From Isosphaera sp. (lineage in GTDB: Bacteria > Planctomycetota > Planctomycetia > Gemmatales > Gemmataceae): 45,238 bases of DNA. Position 1 is the first letter of the stretch. Each line of letters starts with the position of its first letter. This document shows positions 27,995 through 35,332 of the stretch, piece by piece. The stretch is from positions 1-45,238 of the forward strand of contig PNKH01000063.1 of NCBI GenBank assembly GCA_013822345.1, given 5' to 3'. Made by a program: the position numbers and the translations under genes. The notes beneath the pieces were generated by a model. That model saw nothing but the letters and a program-made list of their open reading frames with translations. It made no database searches and was not told where the DNA came from.

Positions 27995-28987
27995 TCACTC
28001 CAGGCCCGCGAACGGGTTGTCCGGGTCTTCCTTCCGCGGCGCCCCGCCCTTCCGCCTGCCGTCGTCCCGCCCGCCGCGCTCCCTCGGCTCGTCACGGTCC
28101 CGCCGCGGACGCTCCTCCTCCCGGTCCCGCCGCCGCGGCCGGTCGTCGTCATCCCGGTCGCGGCGGCGCGGCCGGTCGTCCTCGTCGTCCCGCGCCCGAC
28201 CCCGCTGCGGCCGGTCGTCGTCGTCCCGGCCGCGGCGGCGCGGCCGGTCGTCCTCGTCGTCGTCCAGCGGGAGCGGTTCGGCCTCGTCGTCCTCGTCGGC
28301 GTACCGCCGCCGCTTCTTGCCCCGCTTCGGCGGGGCCCCGCCGCCGAGCATCGCCGCCCCGGCCGCCCCGAGCAGGAGCAGGAGTGAGAGGTACAGCGGG
28401 ATCTGCCACCTCACCTTGACAAGGTCGGACATCTTCGGGTCCTTCGCGTCGCCCGGGGCGAACTTGTTCATCTCGTCCGTCTTCTTCCTCACCTCGACTT
28501 GCAGCGGGAACCCGACCGCCCCGTAGACCCCGGCGACCCCGACGGCCCCGGCACAGCAACCGAGGACGAGGAGCTGGCGGACGAGGCTCGTCCACGGGAC
28601 GAGCGCGAGAACGATGGCCGCGATGAGAAGGATCGGGTACAGGAAGAGGAGCGGGGCGTTCTTCTTGTCGCCGTCCTTCGTCAAGAGGTCTTGGTCCGGC
28701 CCGAACATGCCGCGGCCGCGCCCCCCGCCGGCCCTCATCTTCTCCTCGATCTTCTTGCTGTCCGAGGCGACGGAGAATTCGGCGGTGGCGATCTGGAGCC
28801 CGCTCTGGTCGATGATCCCGATCGGCCCGGTCAGGTCGATCCCCATCTCCTTCCTCGCCTTCTCGACTGCGGCCTTGTCCTTGGCCACTTCCGGCGGGGG
28901 CGTGACGCTCAACTGGATCCACGGGAGGAAAAACAGGATCAGGCAGACGACCGCCATGCCGGGGGTGATGAAGCGGAGCGGGCTCAT
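27995..28987 (-). CDS. Membrane protein with long Asp/Arg-rich repetitive tail
   Basis: A 330-residue protein of unknown function. It has four likely membrane segments: about 5-27 (PGMAVVCLILFFLPWI), 125-145 (LLFLYPILLIAAIVLALV), 150-175 (LLVLGCCAGAVGVAGVYGAV) and 213-233 (LYLSLLLLLGAAGAAML). A soluble loop of some 95 residues lies between the first and second. From about 240 to the end comes a low-complexity cytoplasmic or periplasmic tail of short units such as DDDDRPRRRDR and DDEDDRPRRRDR. The tail ends in DPDNPFAGLE. Such mixed-charge tails often form condensates or bind RNA or polyanions, but this is inference. The ATG at 28987 begins the first membrane segment. It is divergent from the FAD oxidoreductase gene. 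Confidence 0.75.
   Translation of the reverse strand: MSPLRFITPGMAVVCLILFFLPWIQLSVTPPPEVAKDKAAVEKARKEMGIDLTGPIGIIDQSGLQIATAEFSVASDSKKIEEKMRAGGGRGRGMFGPDQDLLTKDGDKKNAPLLFLYPILLIAAIVLALVPWTSLVRQLLVLGCCAGAVGVAGVYGAVGFPLQVEVRKKTDEMNKFAPGDAKDPKMSDLVKVRWQIPLYLSLLLLLGAAGAAMLGGGAPPKRGKKRRRYADEDDEAEPLPLDDDEDDRPRRRGRDDDDRPQRGRARDDEDDRPRRRDRDDDDRPRRRDREEERPRRDRDEPRERGGRDDGRRKGGAPRKEDPDNPFAGLE
28070..28275. repeat. Imperfect tandem repeats coding the Asp/Arg tail
   Basis: The DNA of the tail shows several imperfect copies of a unit of about 33-36 bases containing CGGCGGCGCGGCCGGTCGTC. It is coding, and is likely to vary in copy number by slippage. Confidence 0.7.
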
Positions 28988-29126
28988 ACGGCCTCCGGGA
29001 GGGGTCGGGCGGGCGGACCGGCCCGTGGGGTGAAAGGTAACAGCCCGACCCACACGGGGCGACTGTTTTCCGCGCCGCCGCCGCGTAACCTGAGCCGCAC
29101 GCCCGACCGACCGTCCGAGGGCCCCG

Positions 29127-30839
29127 ATGAACCGCCGCGCCTTCCTCTCCCTGTCGGCCGTGTCCCCCCTCGCCCCCCTCCTCCCGGCGTTCGCCCGGCA
29201 GCCGCCGAAGGCCCGCGAACTCGCCGCGGACCTGGTTGTCGTCGGGGGCGGGGTCGGCGGGGTGGCCGCCGCCCTCGCCGCCGCCCGCAGCGGCCTCAAG
29301 GTCGTCCTCACCGAGCAGTACGACTGGGTCGGCGGGCAGCTCACCTCCCAGGCCGTCCCGCCGGACGAGCACCCGTGGATCGAGGACCGCGGCAGCACCA
29401 AGACGTACCGCCTGTTCCGCCAGAAGGTCCGCGACTTCTACGCCCGCAACTACCCGCTCACCGACGCGGCCCGCAAGAACCCGCGGCTGAACCCCGGCAA
29501 CGGCAGCGTGTCGCGGCTCTGTCACGAGCCGCGGGTCGCGCTGGCGGTGCTGCTCGAGATGCTCGCCCCGCACGTCTCCGCCGGTCGGGTCCGGATGCTC
29601 CAGGGGGTGCCGGTGCGGGCCGAGACCGACGGCGACCGGGTCGCCGCCGTCACCCTCGCCGGCCGGGACGACCTCCGCACGGTGCTGACCGCCCCGTACT
29701 TCGTGGACGCGACCGAGGACGCGGCGGTGGTGACCCTATCGCGGACGGAGTCGGTGACCGGGGCCGAGTCGCGGCGCGACACGAAGGAGCCGCACGCCCC
29801 GGCGGACGCCGCCCCGGACAACGTCCAGGCGTTCACCGCCTGCTTCGCGATCGACTACGACCCGGACGCCGACCACACCATCCCGAAGCCGCCCGGGTAC
29901 GACTTCTGGCGGCGGTACGAGCCGAAGCTCACCCCGCCGTGGCCCGGCCGGCTCCTCGCCTGGGAGTACTCGGACCCGGTCACCCTGAAGCCGCGGGCCC
30001 CCGGGTTCGACCCGGACGGGCCGGTGAAGGGGGTGAACCTGTGGACGTACCGCCGCATCCTCGACCGGCGGAACTTCGCCGGCGGCTGGTTCGTGTCGAA
30101 CCCGTTCACCGACGTGTGCCTGGTGAACTGGCCGCAGAACGACTACCTGCCCGGGGTGTTGCCGTCCGGCCCGGCCCCGGCCGGCGGCCCGGACCACGCC
30201 GCCCGGGCGAAGGACCTGAGCCTGTCGCTGCTGTACTGGATGCAGACCGAGGCCCCGCGCGGCGGGAACCGGAAGGACGGGTGGCGCGGGCTCCGGCTCC
30301 GGCCGGACGTGGTCGGGACCGACGACGGGCTGGCGATGGCCCCGTACGTCCGGGAGTCGCGGCGGATCGCGGCGGTGTTCACCGTGACCGAGAACCACGT
30401 CGGGGTGGAGGCGCGGGCGAGGCTGCTGAAGAAGAAGCCGGGCGAGTTCGCGGCGGAGAAGTTCCCGGACACGGTCGGCACCGGGAGCTACCGGATCGAC
30501 CTCCACCCGTCGACCGGCGGGGACAACTACGTCGACGTGAGCTCGCTGCCGTTCCAGGTGCCGCTCGGGGCGCTGATCCCGGTTCGCGTCGAGAACCTGT
30601 TGCCGGCGTGCAAGAACATCGGCACCACGCACGTCACCAACGGGTGCTACCGGCTCCACCCGGTGGAGTGGGGCGTCGGCGAGGCGGTCGGGGAGTTGGT
30701 GGCGTTCTGCCGGGCGCGGAAGCGGGTGCCGCGGCAGGTGCGGAAGGACGCGAAGCTGCTGGCCGAGTTCCAGGACCGGCTGGCGGCCGCCGGGGTGGAC
30801 CTGGACTGGCCGGACGACATCGCGAAGACGGTGCGGTGA
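29127..30839 (+). CDS. FAD-dependent oxidoreductase, exported
   Basis: A 570-residue flavoprotein. The first 25 residues (MNRRAFLSLSAVSPLAPLLPA) look like a Tat-like leader with paired Arg. Then DLVVVGGGVGGVAAALAAARSGLKVVLTE is the FAD-binding Rossmann motif (GxGxxG). WVGGQLTSQAVP and DEHPWIE are typical of the FAD_oxidored family common in planctomycetes. Near the end, NLLPACKNIGTTHVTNGCYRLHP is the second FAD contact region. Its substrate is unknown; related proteins are often found with polysaccharide or sugar-acid breakdown genes, which I do not see here. The ATG at 29127 starts the leader. A palindrome follows about 20 bases after the stop. Confidence 0.88.
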   Translation: MNRRAFLSLSAVSPLAPLLPAFARQPPKARELAADLVVVGGGVGGVAAALAAARSGLKVVLTEQYDWVGGQLTSQAVPPDEHPWIEDRGSTKTYRLFRQKVRDFYARNYPLTDAARKNPRLNPGNGSVSRLCHEPRVALAVLLEMLAPHVSAGRVRMLQGVPVRAETDGDRVAAVTLAGRDDLRTVLTAPYFVDATEDAAVVTLSRTESVTGAESRRDTKEPHAPADAAPDNVQAFTACFAIDYDPDADHTIPKPPGYDFWRRYEPKLTPPWPGRLLAWEYSDPVTLKPRAPGFDPDGPVKGVNLWTYRRILDRRNFAGGWFVSNPFTDVCLVNWPQNDYLPGVLPSGPAPAGGPDHAARAKDLSLSLLYWMQTEAPRGGNRKDGWRGLRLRPDVVGTDDGLAMAPYVRESRRIAAVFTVTENHVGVEARARLLKKKPGEFAAEKFPDTVGTGSYRIDLHPSTGGDNYVDVSSLPFQVPLGALIPVRVENLLPACKNIGTTHVTNGCYRLHPVEWGVGEAVGELVAFCRARKRVPRQVRKDAKLLAEFQDRLAAAGVDLDWPDDIAKTVR

Positions 30840-30858
30840 CGCCCCACACCGCGTCGGG

Positions 30859-30907
30859 TCGCCGCTTGCGGCGCTGCGGGTCCCGCCCGCAACGCCGCAA
30901 GCGGCGA
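30859..30907. repeat. Palindromic repeat, family e, copy 1
   Basis: Inverted repeat with 15 fully paired outer bases (TCGCCGCTTGCGGCG) and a further inner stem TGCGGG/CCCGCA. It lies between the stops of two converging genes (30839 and 30914). The outer arms recur at 37119-37161; the inner part differs. Confidence 0.85.
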
Positions 30908-30913
30908 AGCCGT

Positions 30914-32155
30914 TCACTTCTGCGGGGCCGCCTTCGCGTCGAGGCGGTTCGCCGCCGCCCGCTGGGCTTCGGCGGCGAACCGGCCGAGCCTCGCCAGCTC
31001 CGCCCGGGCCGCGTTCAGCTCGGCCTCGGCCGCCCGGACTCGGGCCACAGTCGCGTCCGCGCTCGCCTCCTGCTCCGGGGTCAGGAAGTCGTGCCGGCCG
31101 ACCAGCACCCGGACCAATTCCGCCGGCTTCGGGTCGATCGTCAGCGGGAGCAACTCGTCCGTCTTGGACCGCGGCACCAGGTACAGCAGCCGCGTCCCCT
31201 CCTCGCCGAACCACGCCGCGTCCCACGACTTCACCATCGCCCTCGCCTCGTCGGCGTACAGCCCGGCGGCGGTCAACTCCTTCACCAGGAAGGCCGCGAG
31301 CTCGGCCCGCGTGCCGCCGGCGGCCGGCAGGTCGGCGGCCACCTCCGCGCCGGCGTCCAGGTCGCCGACCGGGCGGAACCCGAGCGTGCCGCCGCGGACC
31401 GCGACCAGCACCGCCCCGGTCACCCGCCCGCCGGAGTTGTTCACCACCCGGACCTTGTCGCCGCCGAGCGCCCGGACCGTGACCGGCGGCGGGAACGCCC
31501 CGACCCCGCGGTAGAACAGGAACTTCTCGCGCTGCACCACGGTCCCGCCGCGCAACTCGGGGTTGCCGCCGTTCTCGTCGGGCTCGCCGACCTCGACCTG
31601 GAGCGGCGCCGCGGCGGTCTCGCGGGCGTGGTAGTAGTGGTTGTCGCGGTCGTTCCGGTCGCGCGGGAACGCGGCCGACTCGCCGGGGGTGAGCTTCAGG
31701 TCCCAGCGGATGCTCTGCCCGGCCGGCTTGGCGAGCTGCCCCGCCCCCGGGGGGCCGGCCGCGAACGGGTACCACTCGGTGATCCAACCCCTCGGGAAGT
31801 CCACCTTCACCGACGCCCTCGTCTCCTTGTCGGCGTAGAAGTAGATGACCGGCGTCTCCATGCTGACCAGGCCGTCGACGCGGAGCCGGTTGACCTTCGA
31901 GAGCTGGTTCTCCTGGAAGTAGACGAACTGCGGCAGGTCGGTGTTGTTCGGGGAGAACCCGACCGCGACACCGTCGGCCCCGGAGAAGCTGGTGAACGTG
32001 CCCCACTCGTGGGCGACCAGCCGCGGCGGCGCCGCGGGCGGCGGGACCGGGGCGGGCGCGACGGCCTCGCCGGGGCCGCCGGCCGCCCCGCGGGTGAGGA
32101 GGTGGGCACCGGCGCCCGCGCCGCACACGACCGCCGCGACCAGGAAGGTTCGCAT
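30914..32155 (-). CDS. Secreted protein with HEWGTFTSFSG motif, unknown function
   Basis: A 413-residue exported protein. Residues 1-22 are a signal or anchor (RTFLVAAVVCGAGAGAHLL) followed by a Pro-Ala linker. The mature part opens with LVAHEWGTFTSFSGADG, a motif I associate with a family of uncharacterised bacterial exported proteins. METPVIYFYAD and WITEWYPFA follow, rich in aromatic residues, and the C-terminal 60 residues are a coiled, Ala-Glu-Arg-rich helix. No catalytic residues are known to me. The ATG at 32155 starts the signal. Its 3' end faces the FAD gene, with a palindrome between. The upstream side carries another palindrome (32274-32361). Confidence 0.78.
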   Translation of the reverse strand: MRTFLVAAVVCGAGAGAHLLTRGAAGGPGEAVAPAPVPPPAAPPRLVAHEWGTFTSFSGADGVAVGFSPNNTDLPQFVYFQENQLSKVNRLRVDGLVSMETPVIYFYADKETRASVKVDFPRGWITEWYPFAAGPPGAGQLAKPAGQSIRWDLKLTPGESAAFPRDRNDRDNHYYHARETAAAPLQVEVGEPDENGGNPELRGGTVVQREKFLFYRGVGAFPPPVTVRALGGDKVRVVNNSGGRVTGAVLVAVRGGTLGFRPVGDLDAGAEVAADLPAAGGTRAELAAFLVKELTAAGLYADEARAMVKSWDAAWFGEEGTRLLYLVPRSKTDELLPLTIDPKPAELVRVLVGRHDFLTPEQEASADATVARVRAAEAELNAARAELARLGRFAAEAQRAAANRLDAKAAPQK

Positions 32156-32273
32156 CGGGAATCCCCGCGAGGTGTGACACCGGGCCGCCCCGCGGCGGCC
32201 CCACCCACACTACGCCCGCCGGCCGGCGGCGGGTTCCCGCGGTTACCAACTCGTTACCCCGGCGCGTGCGGCT

Positions 32274-32361
32274 CCGGACCGGTGTCCGGGAGGGCGAGGC
32301 TCCTGCCGAGCCGCCGGCGCCCGGCTCGGCAGGAGCCTCGCCCTCCCGGACACCGGTCCGG
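32274..32361. repeat. Palindromic repeat, family i, single copy here
   Basis: Perfect inverted repeat with 39-base arms and a 10-base loop. The arm includes GGGCGAGGCTCCTGCCGAGC. It lies 4 bases past the stop of the small secreted protein at 32366. It is symmetric throughout, with no T-run. Confidence 0.92.
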
Positions 32362-32365
32362 CGGC

Positions 32366-32848
32366 TCACTTCCCCGGCTTGTCGAGCGGCACCTTGGCCG
32401 CGGCGAGCACGCCGTCGAGCGCCTTCTGGGCCGACGGGGAGACGGTGAGGGAGGTGAGCTTGTCGCCGTCGTAGACCTGGACGCGGGCGCACTCGAAGCA
32501 GATCACCAGGGCGACGGTCTTCCCGTCGTGGGTCGCTTCCAGCCCGTGCCGCGGGATGAAGCACCGGGCCGGCTGGCCGCCCTCGGCGACCGCCTTCGCG
32601 GCCGCCGCCACGACCGCCTTCCGCTGGTCGTCCTTCACCGCCGTCTTGCCGAGCACCTTGGCCCCGCGCCACGCCGCGTCGGCCCCCTTCTCGGCCTCGC
32701 CGGCCAGCGAGTACACGGTCACCTCGCCCGCCTTCTCCAGCACCGCCACCACCGACTCGGGCAGCGCCTTCCCCGGCTTGTCCTCGCCCGCCGCCGCGCC
32801 GCCGAACCCGACCGCGGCGACCGCCGCGCACCACCGGACCACGCTCAT
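32366..32848 (-). CDS. Small secreted protein, unknown function
   Basis: A 160-residue exported protein of unknown function. The first 21 residues form a signal peptide (VVRWCAAVAAVGFGGAAAG). The mature part has a small alpha/beta core (ESVVAVLEKAGEVTVYSL, GKTVALVICFECARVQVYDGD) with Cys residues in ICFEC and one more in ARCFIP, which could form a disulfide or bind metal. It ends in KVPLDKPGK. The ATG at 32848 starts the signal. The gene diverges from aspS, and TACAAT on its strand at 32882-32887 is a good -10 match. Confidence 0.72.
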   Translation of the reverse strand: MSVVRWCAAVAAVGFGGAAAGEDKPGKALPESVVAVLEKAGEVTVYSLAGEAEKGADAAWRGAKVLGKTAVKDDQRKAVVAAAAKAVAEGGQPARCFIPRHGLEATHDGKTVALVICFECARVQVYDGDKLTSLTVSPSAQKALDGVLAAAKVPLDKPGK

Positions 32849-32881
32849 GGCAGACCTCCCGGGTGTTACCGAACCGGGGTG

Positions 32882-32887
32882 ATTGTA
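32882..32887 (-). promoter_or_regulatory. Possible -10 box, divergent side
   Basis: TACAAT on the minus strand, about 34 bases before the ATG at 32848. There is no clear -35 box. Confidence 0.4.
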
Positions 32888-32926
32888 CCCGCCCGGCCGC
32901 GAACCGCCCGGCCCGGGGGCCGTCCG

Positions 32927-32932
32927 TATAAT
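32927..32932 (+). promoter_or_regulatory. Consensus -10 box of aspS
   Basis: TATAAT, a perfect -10 sequence in very GC-rich DNA, 37 bases before the aspS ATG. No good -35 box is found at 16-18 bases. Confidence 0.5.
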
Positions 32933-32969
32933 GGCCCTTCCCCAACGCCCGTTTCCCCGGGAGACCCCG

Positions 32970-34856
32970 ATGGCCGAGTGGCAGCGGACCCACACCTGCG
33001 GACAGCTCCGCGAGGAGCACGTCGGACGCACCGTCACCCTGAACGGCTGGGTGCTCATCACCCGCACCTACGGGAACCAGGTGTTCGCCGATGTCCGCGA
33101 CCGCTACGGCCTCACCCAGGTCGTGTTCGAGGCCGACGCCGCCGACCTGTTCGGGCAGGGGAAGGAACTCGGCCGGGAGTGGGTGGTGTCGGTCACCGGG
33201 ACGGTGCGGAAGCGGCTCCCCGGGGCCGAGCGGACCGACATCCCGACGGGGGCCGTCGAGGTCGAGGCGAAGGAGTTGCGGGTGCTGAACCCGTGCCCGC
33301 CGCTGCCGTTCTCGGTCACCGAGTTCCCGGACGAGGAGGTGCCCAACGAGGACCTCCGCCTCCAGTACCGCTACCTCGACCTGCGGCGGCGGTCGCTCCA
33401 GCGGGTGCTGGGGCTGCGGCACCGGCTCTGCAAGACGATCCGCGACCACATGGACGCGAACGACTTCCTCGAAGTCGAGACCCCGCTGCTCGGGAAGAGC
33501 ACGCCGGAAGGCGCCCGCGACTACCTCGTCCCGAGCCGCGTCTTCAACGGCGAGTTCTTCGCCCTCCCGCAGTCCCCGCAGCTGTACAAGCAGCTGCTCA
33601 TGGTGTCCGGGTACGACCGGTACTTCCAGATCGCAAAGTGCCTCCGCGACGAGGACCTGCGGGCCGACCGGCAGCCGGAGTTCACCCAACTCGACGTGGA
33701 GATGTCGTTCGTCGAGCAGGACGACGTGCTGGCCCTGTTGGAGGGCCTGGCGCTCAGGATCTTCCGGGAGTGCGTGGGGGTCGAGGTGCCGACGCCGTTC
33801 CCGCGGTACAGCTACGCCGAGGTGATGGCGAAGTACGGCTCGGACAAGCCGGACCTCCGGTTCGGGCTGGAGATCGTCGACGTGTCGGACCTGGCGAAGG
33901 AGTCGTCGTTCGCCGTGTTCGCCGACGCGGTCGCCGGCGGCGGGGTGGTGCGGGCGGTCAACGTGAAGGGCGCCGCGGCGAAGTTCAGTAACACGGCGCT
34001 GAAGCCCGGCGGGGAGCTGCCGAAGGTCGCCGAGACGTACAAGGCGAAAGGCCTCGCGTGGATGAAGGCTGAGGCCGGGAAGCTGACCGGCAGCATCGAG
34101 AAGTTCTTCCCGGACGAGCTGAAGGCCCGGCTGAAGGAGCGGCTCGGCGTCGCCGACGGCGACCTCCTCCTGTTCGTCGCGGACCAGGAGGCGGTGGTGT
34201 CCGCCGCCCTCGGCGGCCTCCGCACCCACCTCGCCCAGAGCCTGAAACTGTACCGCAACTGGTGGGACGAGAAGGCCGAGCACGACGAGGGCGAGAAGAA
34301 GAAGGCGGACGCGGCCAAGAAGCGGAAGGAGGCGTACACCCCGGTGCCGTTCCGGGTGCGGCCGGAACACTTCAACTTCCTGTGGGTGGTCGACTTCCCG
34401 ATGTTCGGGTGGGACGACGAGGAGAAGCGGTGGGCGGCGATCCACCACCCGTTCACCGCGCCGCGGGACGAGGACCTGCCGCACCTGGAGTCGGACGCCG
34501 GGAAGGTCCGGGCGAAGGCGTACGACCTGGTGCTGAACGGGTACGAGGTCGCCGGCGGGAGCATCCGGATCCACCGGCAGGAGGTGCAGAGCCGGGTGTT
34601 CGCGCTGCTCGGGATGTCGGCCGAGGACGCGAAGGCCCGGTTCGGGTTCCTGCTCGACGCCCTGAAGAGCGGGGCGCCGCCACACGGCGGGATCGCGCTC
34701 GGCCTGGACCGGTGGTGCATGCTGCTGGCCGGGACGACGAACATCCGGGACGTGATCGCGTTCCCGAAGAACCAGCGGGCCCGCGACCTGATGACCGGCG
34801 CCCCCGCCCCGGTCGAGGGGAGGCAGTTGAAGGAGCTCGGGGTAAAGTTGAGTTAA
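32970..34856 (+). CDS. aspS: Aspartyl-tRNA synthetase
   Basis: A 628-residue class IIb synthetase that charges tRNA(Asp). It has the N-terminal OB anticodon-binding fold (1-110), class II motif 2 (MVSGYDRYFQIAKCLRDEDLR, then DRQPEFTQLDVEMSF) and motif 3 (GIALGLDRWCMLLAG), plus the bacterial GAD insertion between. Motif 1 is in LRHRLCKTIRDHMDANDFLEVETP. Two oddities are visible. The OB loop reads GWVLITRTYGNQVFADVRDR, where most bacterial enzymes have RRRDHGGxxFxDLRDR. A Lys/Glu-rich insertion of about 40 residues (around 430-468, DEGEKKKADAAKKRKEA) sits before LWVVDFPMF. Whether it also charges tRNA(Asn) cannot be told. GGGAG lies 8 bases before the ATG. A strong hairpin follows the stop by 70 bases. 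Confidence 0.97.
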   Translation: MAEWQRTHTCGQLREEHVGRTVTLNGWVLITRTYGNQVFADVRDRYGLTQVVFEADAADLFGQGKELGREWVVSVTGTVRKRLPGAERTDIPTGAVEVEAKELRVLNPCPPLPFSVTEFPDEEVPNEDLRLQYRYLDLRRRSLQRVLGLRHRLCKTIRDHMDANDFLEVETPLLGKSTPEGARDYLVPSRVFNGEFFALPQSPQLYKQLLMVSGYDRYFQIAKCLRDEDLRADRQPEFTQLDVEMSFVEQDDVLALLEGLALRIFRECVGVEVPTPFPRYSYAEVMAKYGSDKPDLRFGLEIVDVSDLAKESSFAVFADAVAGGGVVRAVNVKGAAAKFSNTALKPGGELPKVAETYKAKGLAWMKAEAGKLTGSIEKFFPDELKARLKERLGVADGDLLLFVADQEAVVSAALGGLRTHLAQSLKLYRNWWDEKAEHDEGEKKKADAAKKRKEAYTPVPFRVRPEHFNFLWVVDFPMFGWDDEEKRWAAIHHPFTAPRDEDLPHLESDAGKVRAKAYDLVLNGYEVAGGSIRIHRQEVQSRVFALLGMSAEDAKARFGFLLDALKSGAPPHGGIALGLDRWCMLLAGTTNIRDVIAFPKNQRARDLMTGAPAPVEGRQLKELGVKLS

Positions 34857-34925
34857 TCCCGCGCAAGTCCGCCGGCCGGCCGCGTCCGGCGGGTGCCACA
34901 GGCATCAACTCTTCCCCGAGTTGAA

Positions 34926-34952
34926 GACCCCCCGGGGCGTTCCCGGGGGGTC
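34926..34952 (+). terminator. Terminator hairpin of aspS
   Basis: Perfect 11-base stem GACCCCCCGGG/CCCGGGGGGTC with a 5-base loop, followed by GTTCC. It is 70 bases after the aspS stop. Confidence 0.7.
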
Positions 34953-35013
34953 GTTCCGCGCGCGGGCGCGCTGTGTCGCGCAGCGACGTGCCGACGGGTG
35001 GGAAGCGGGGGTG

Positions 35014-35130
35014 TCAGGCGGCGATGAGCGTCCCGCCCTCCGGGCCCGGCCACCACCAGCCCCTGGTAAGCAGCAGGACCACAGCGACGGCCGCGGGGAG
35101 CCCGAATTGCAGCAGGTCGGTGGTGTCCAT
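35014..35130 (-). CDS. Possible 38-residue membrane peptide
   Basis: An ATG frame of 38 residues with one membrane segment (LLQFGLPAAVAVVLLLT), then RGWWWPGPEGG. Third codon positions are mostly G or C, as in real genes here. No strong ribosome site is visible. It could be a small membrane peptide such as an accessory subunit, or chance. Confidence 0.35.
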   Translation of the reverse strand: MDTTDLLQFGLPAAVAVVLLLTRGWWWPGPEGGTLIAA

Positions 35131-35197
35131 GGCGCGGCGTCCCGGGGCTGACCGAGTCGGGTTGCAAACCCCGGACCCGAACCCCTGAAACGGAGAA

Positions 35198-35219
35198 GCC
35201 CTCGGACTCTTCCGAGGGC
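35198..35219. terminator. Small hairpin, possible terminator
   Basis: Perfect 9-base stem GCCCTCGGA/TCCGAGGGC with a 4-base loop CTCT. No T-run on either side. Confidence 0.4.
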
Positions 35220-35233
35220 CCACGTATCGGCTA

Positions 35234-35308
35234 CCGGGCGAACCGCGACCGTCAGGGAGCGGGTGTCGGCGGGCGGCACCCGCTCCCTGACGGTCGCGGT
35301 TCGCCCGG
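35234..35308. repeat. Palindromic repeat, family d, copy 2
   Basis: Inverted repeat with about 32-base arms. The arm core is GCGAACCGCGACCGTCAGG. It lies between the cytochrome stop (35333) and aspS. An 18-base piece of its right end (GTCGCGGTTCGCCCGGCC) is repeated directly at 35311-35328. Confidence 0.92.
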
Positions 35309-35310
35309 CC

Positions 35311-35328
35311 GTCGCGGTTCGCCCGGCC
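35311..35328. repeat. 18-base direct duplication of a palindrome end
   Basis: GTCGCGGTTCGCCCGGCC occurs at 35293-35310 and again, head to tail, at 35311-35328. This is a partial tandem copy of the family d right end, perhaps the trace of a slipped or second insertion. Confidence 0.85.
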
Positions 35329-35332
35329 CGCG

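Larger units (their letters stand above)
34857..35332. other. Spacer after aspS with hairpins and repeat copies
   Basis: It contains a terminator hairpin at 34926-34952, a possible 38-residue membrane peptide gene on the minus strand (35014-35130), a 9-base hairpin at 35198-35219, a family d palindrome at 35234-35308, and an 18-base direct duplication of that palindrome's right end. Nothing else is recognised. Confidence 0.6.

Noticed and set aside
28499-33991. Very long plus-strand open frame
   Set aside because: It crosses known genes in another frame and passes through palindromes. Only the FAD and aspS frames carry domains.
29736-34685. Very long minus-strand open frame opposite the FAD, secreted protein and aspS genes
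   Set aside because: High GC removes stops. The translation is Arg/Gly/Pro-rich without domains and lies opposite clear genes.
35131-35225. tRNA-like look of the sequence after aspS
   Set aside because: No full cloverleaf with a proper acceptor stem and T-arm could be built. The 9-base hairpin explains the structure.
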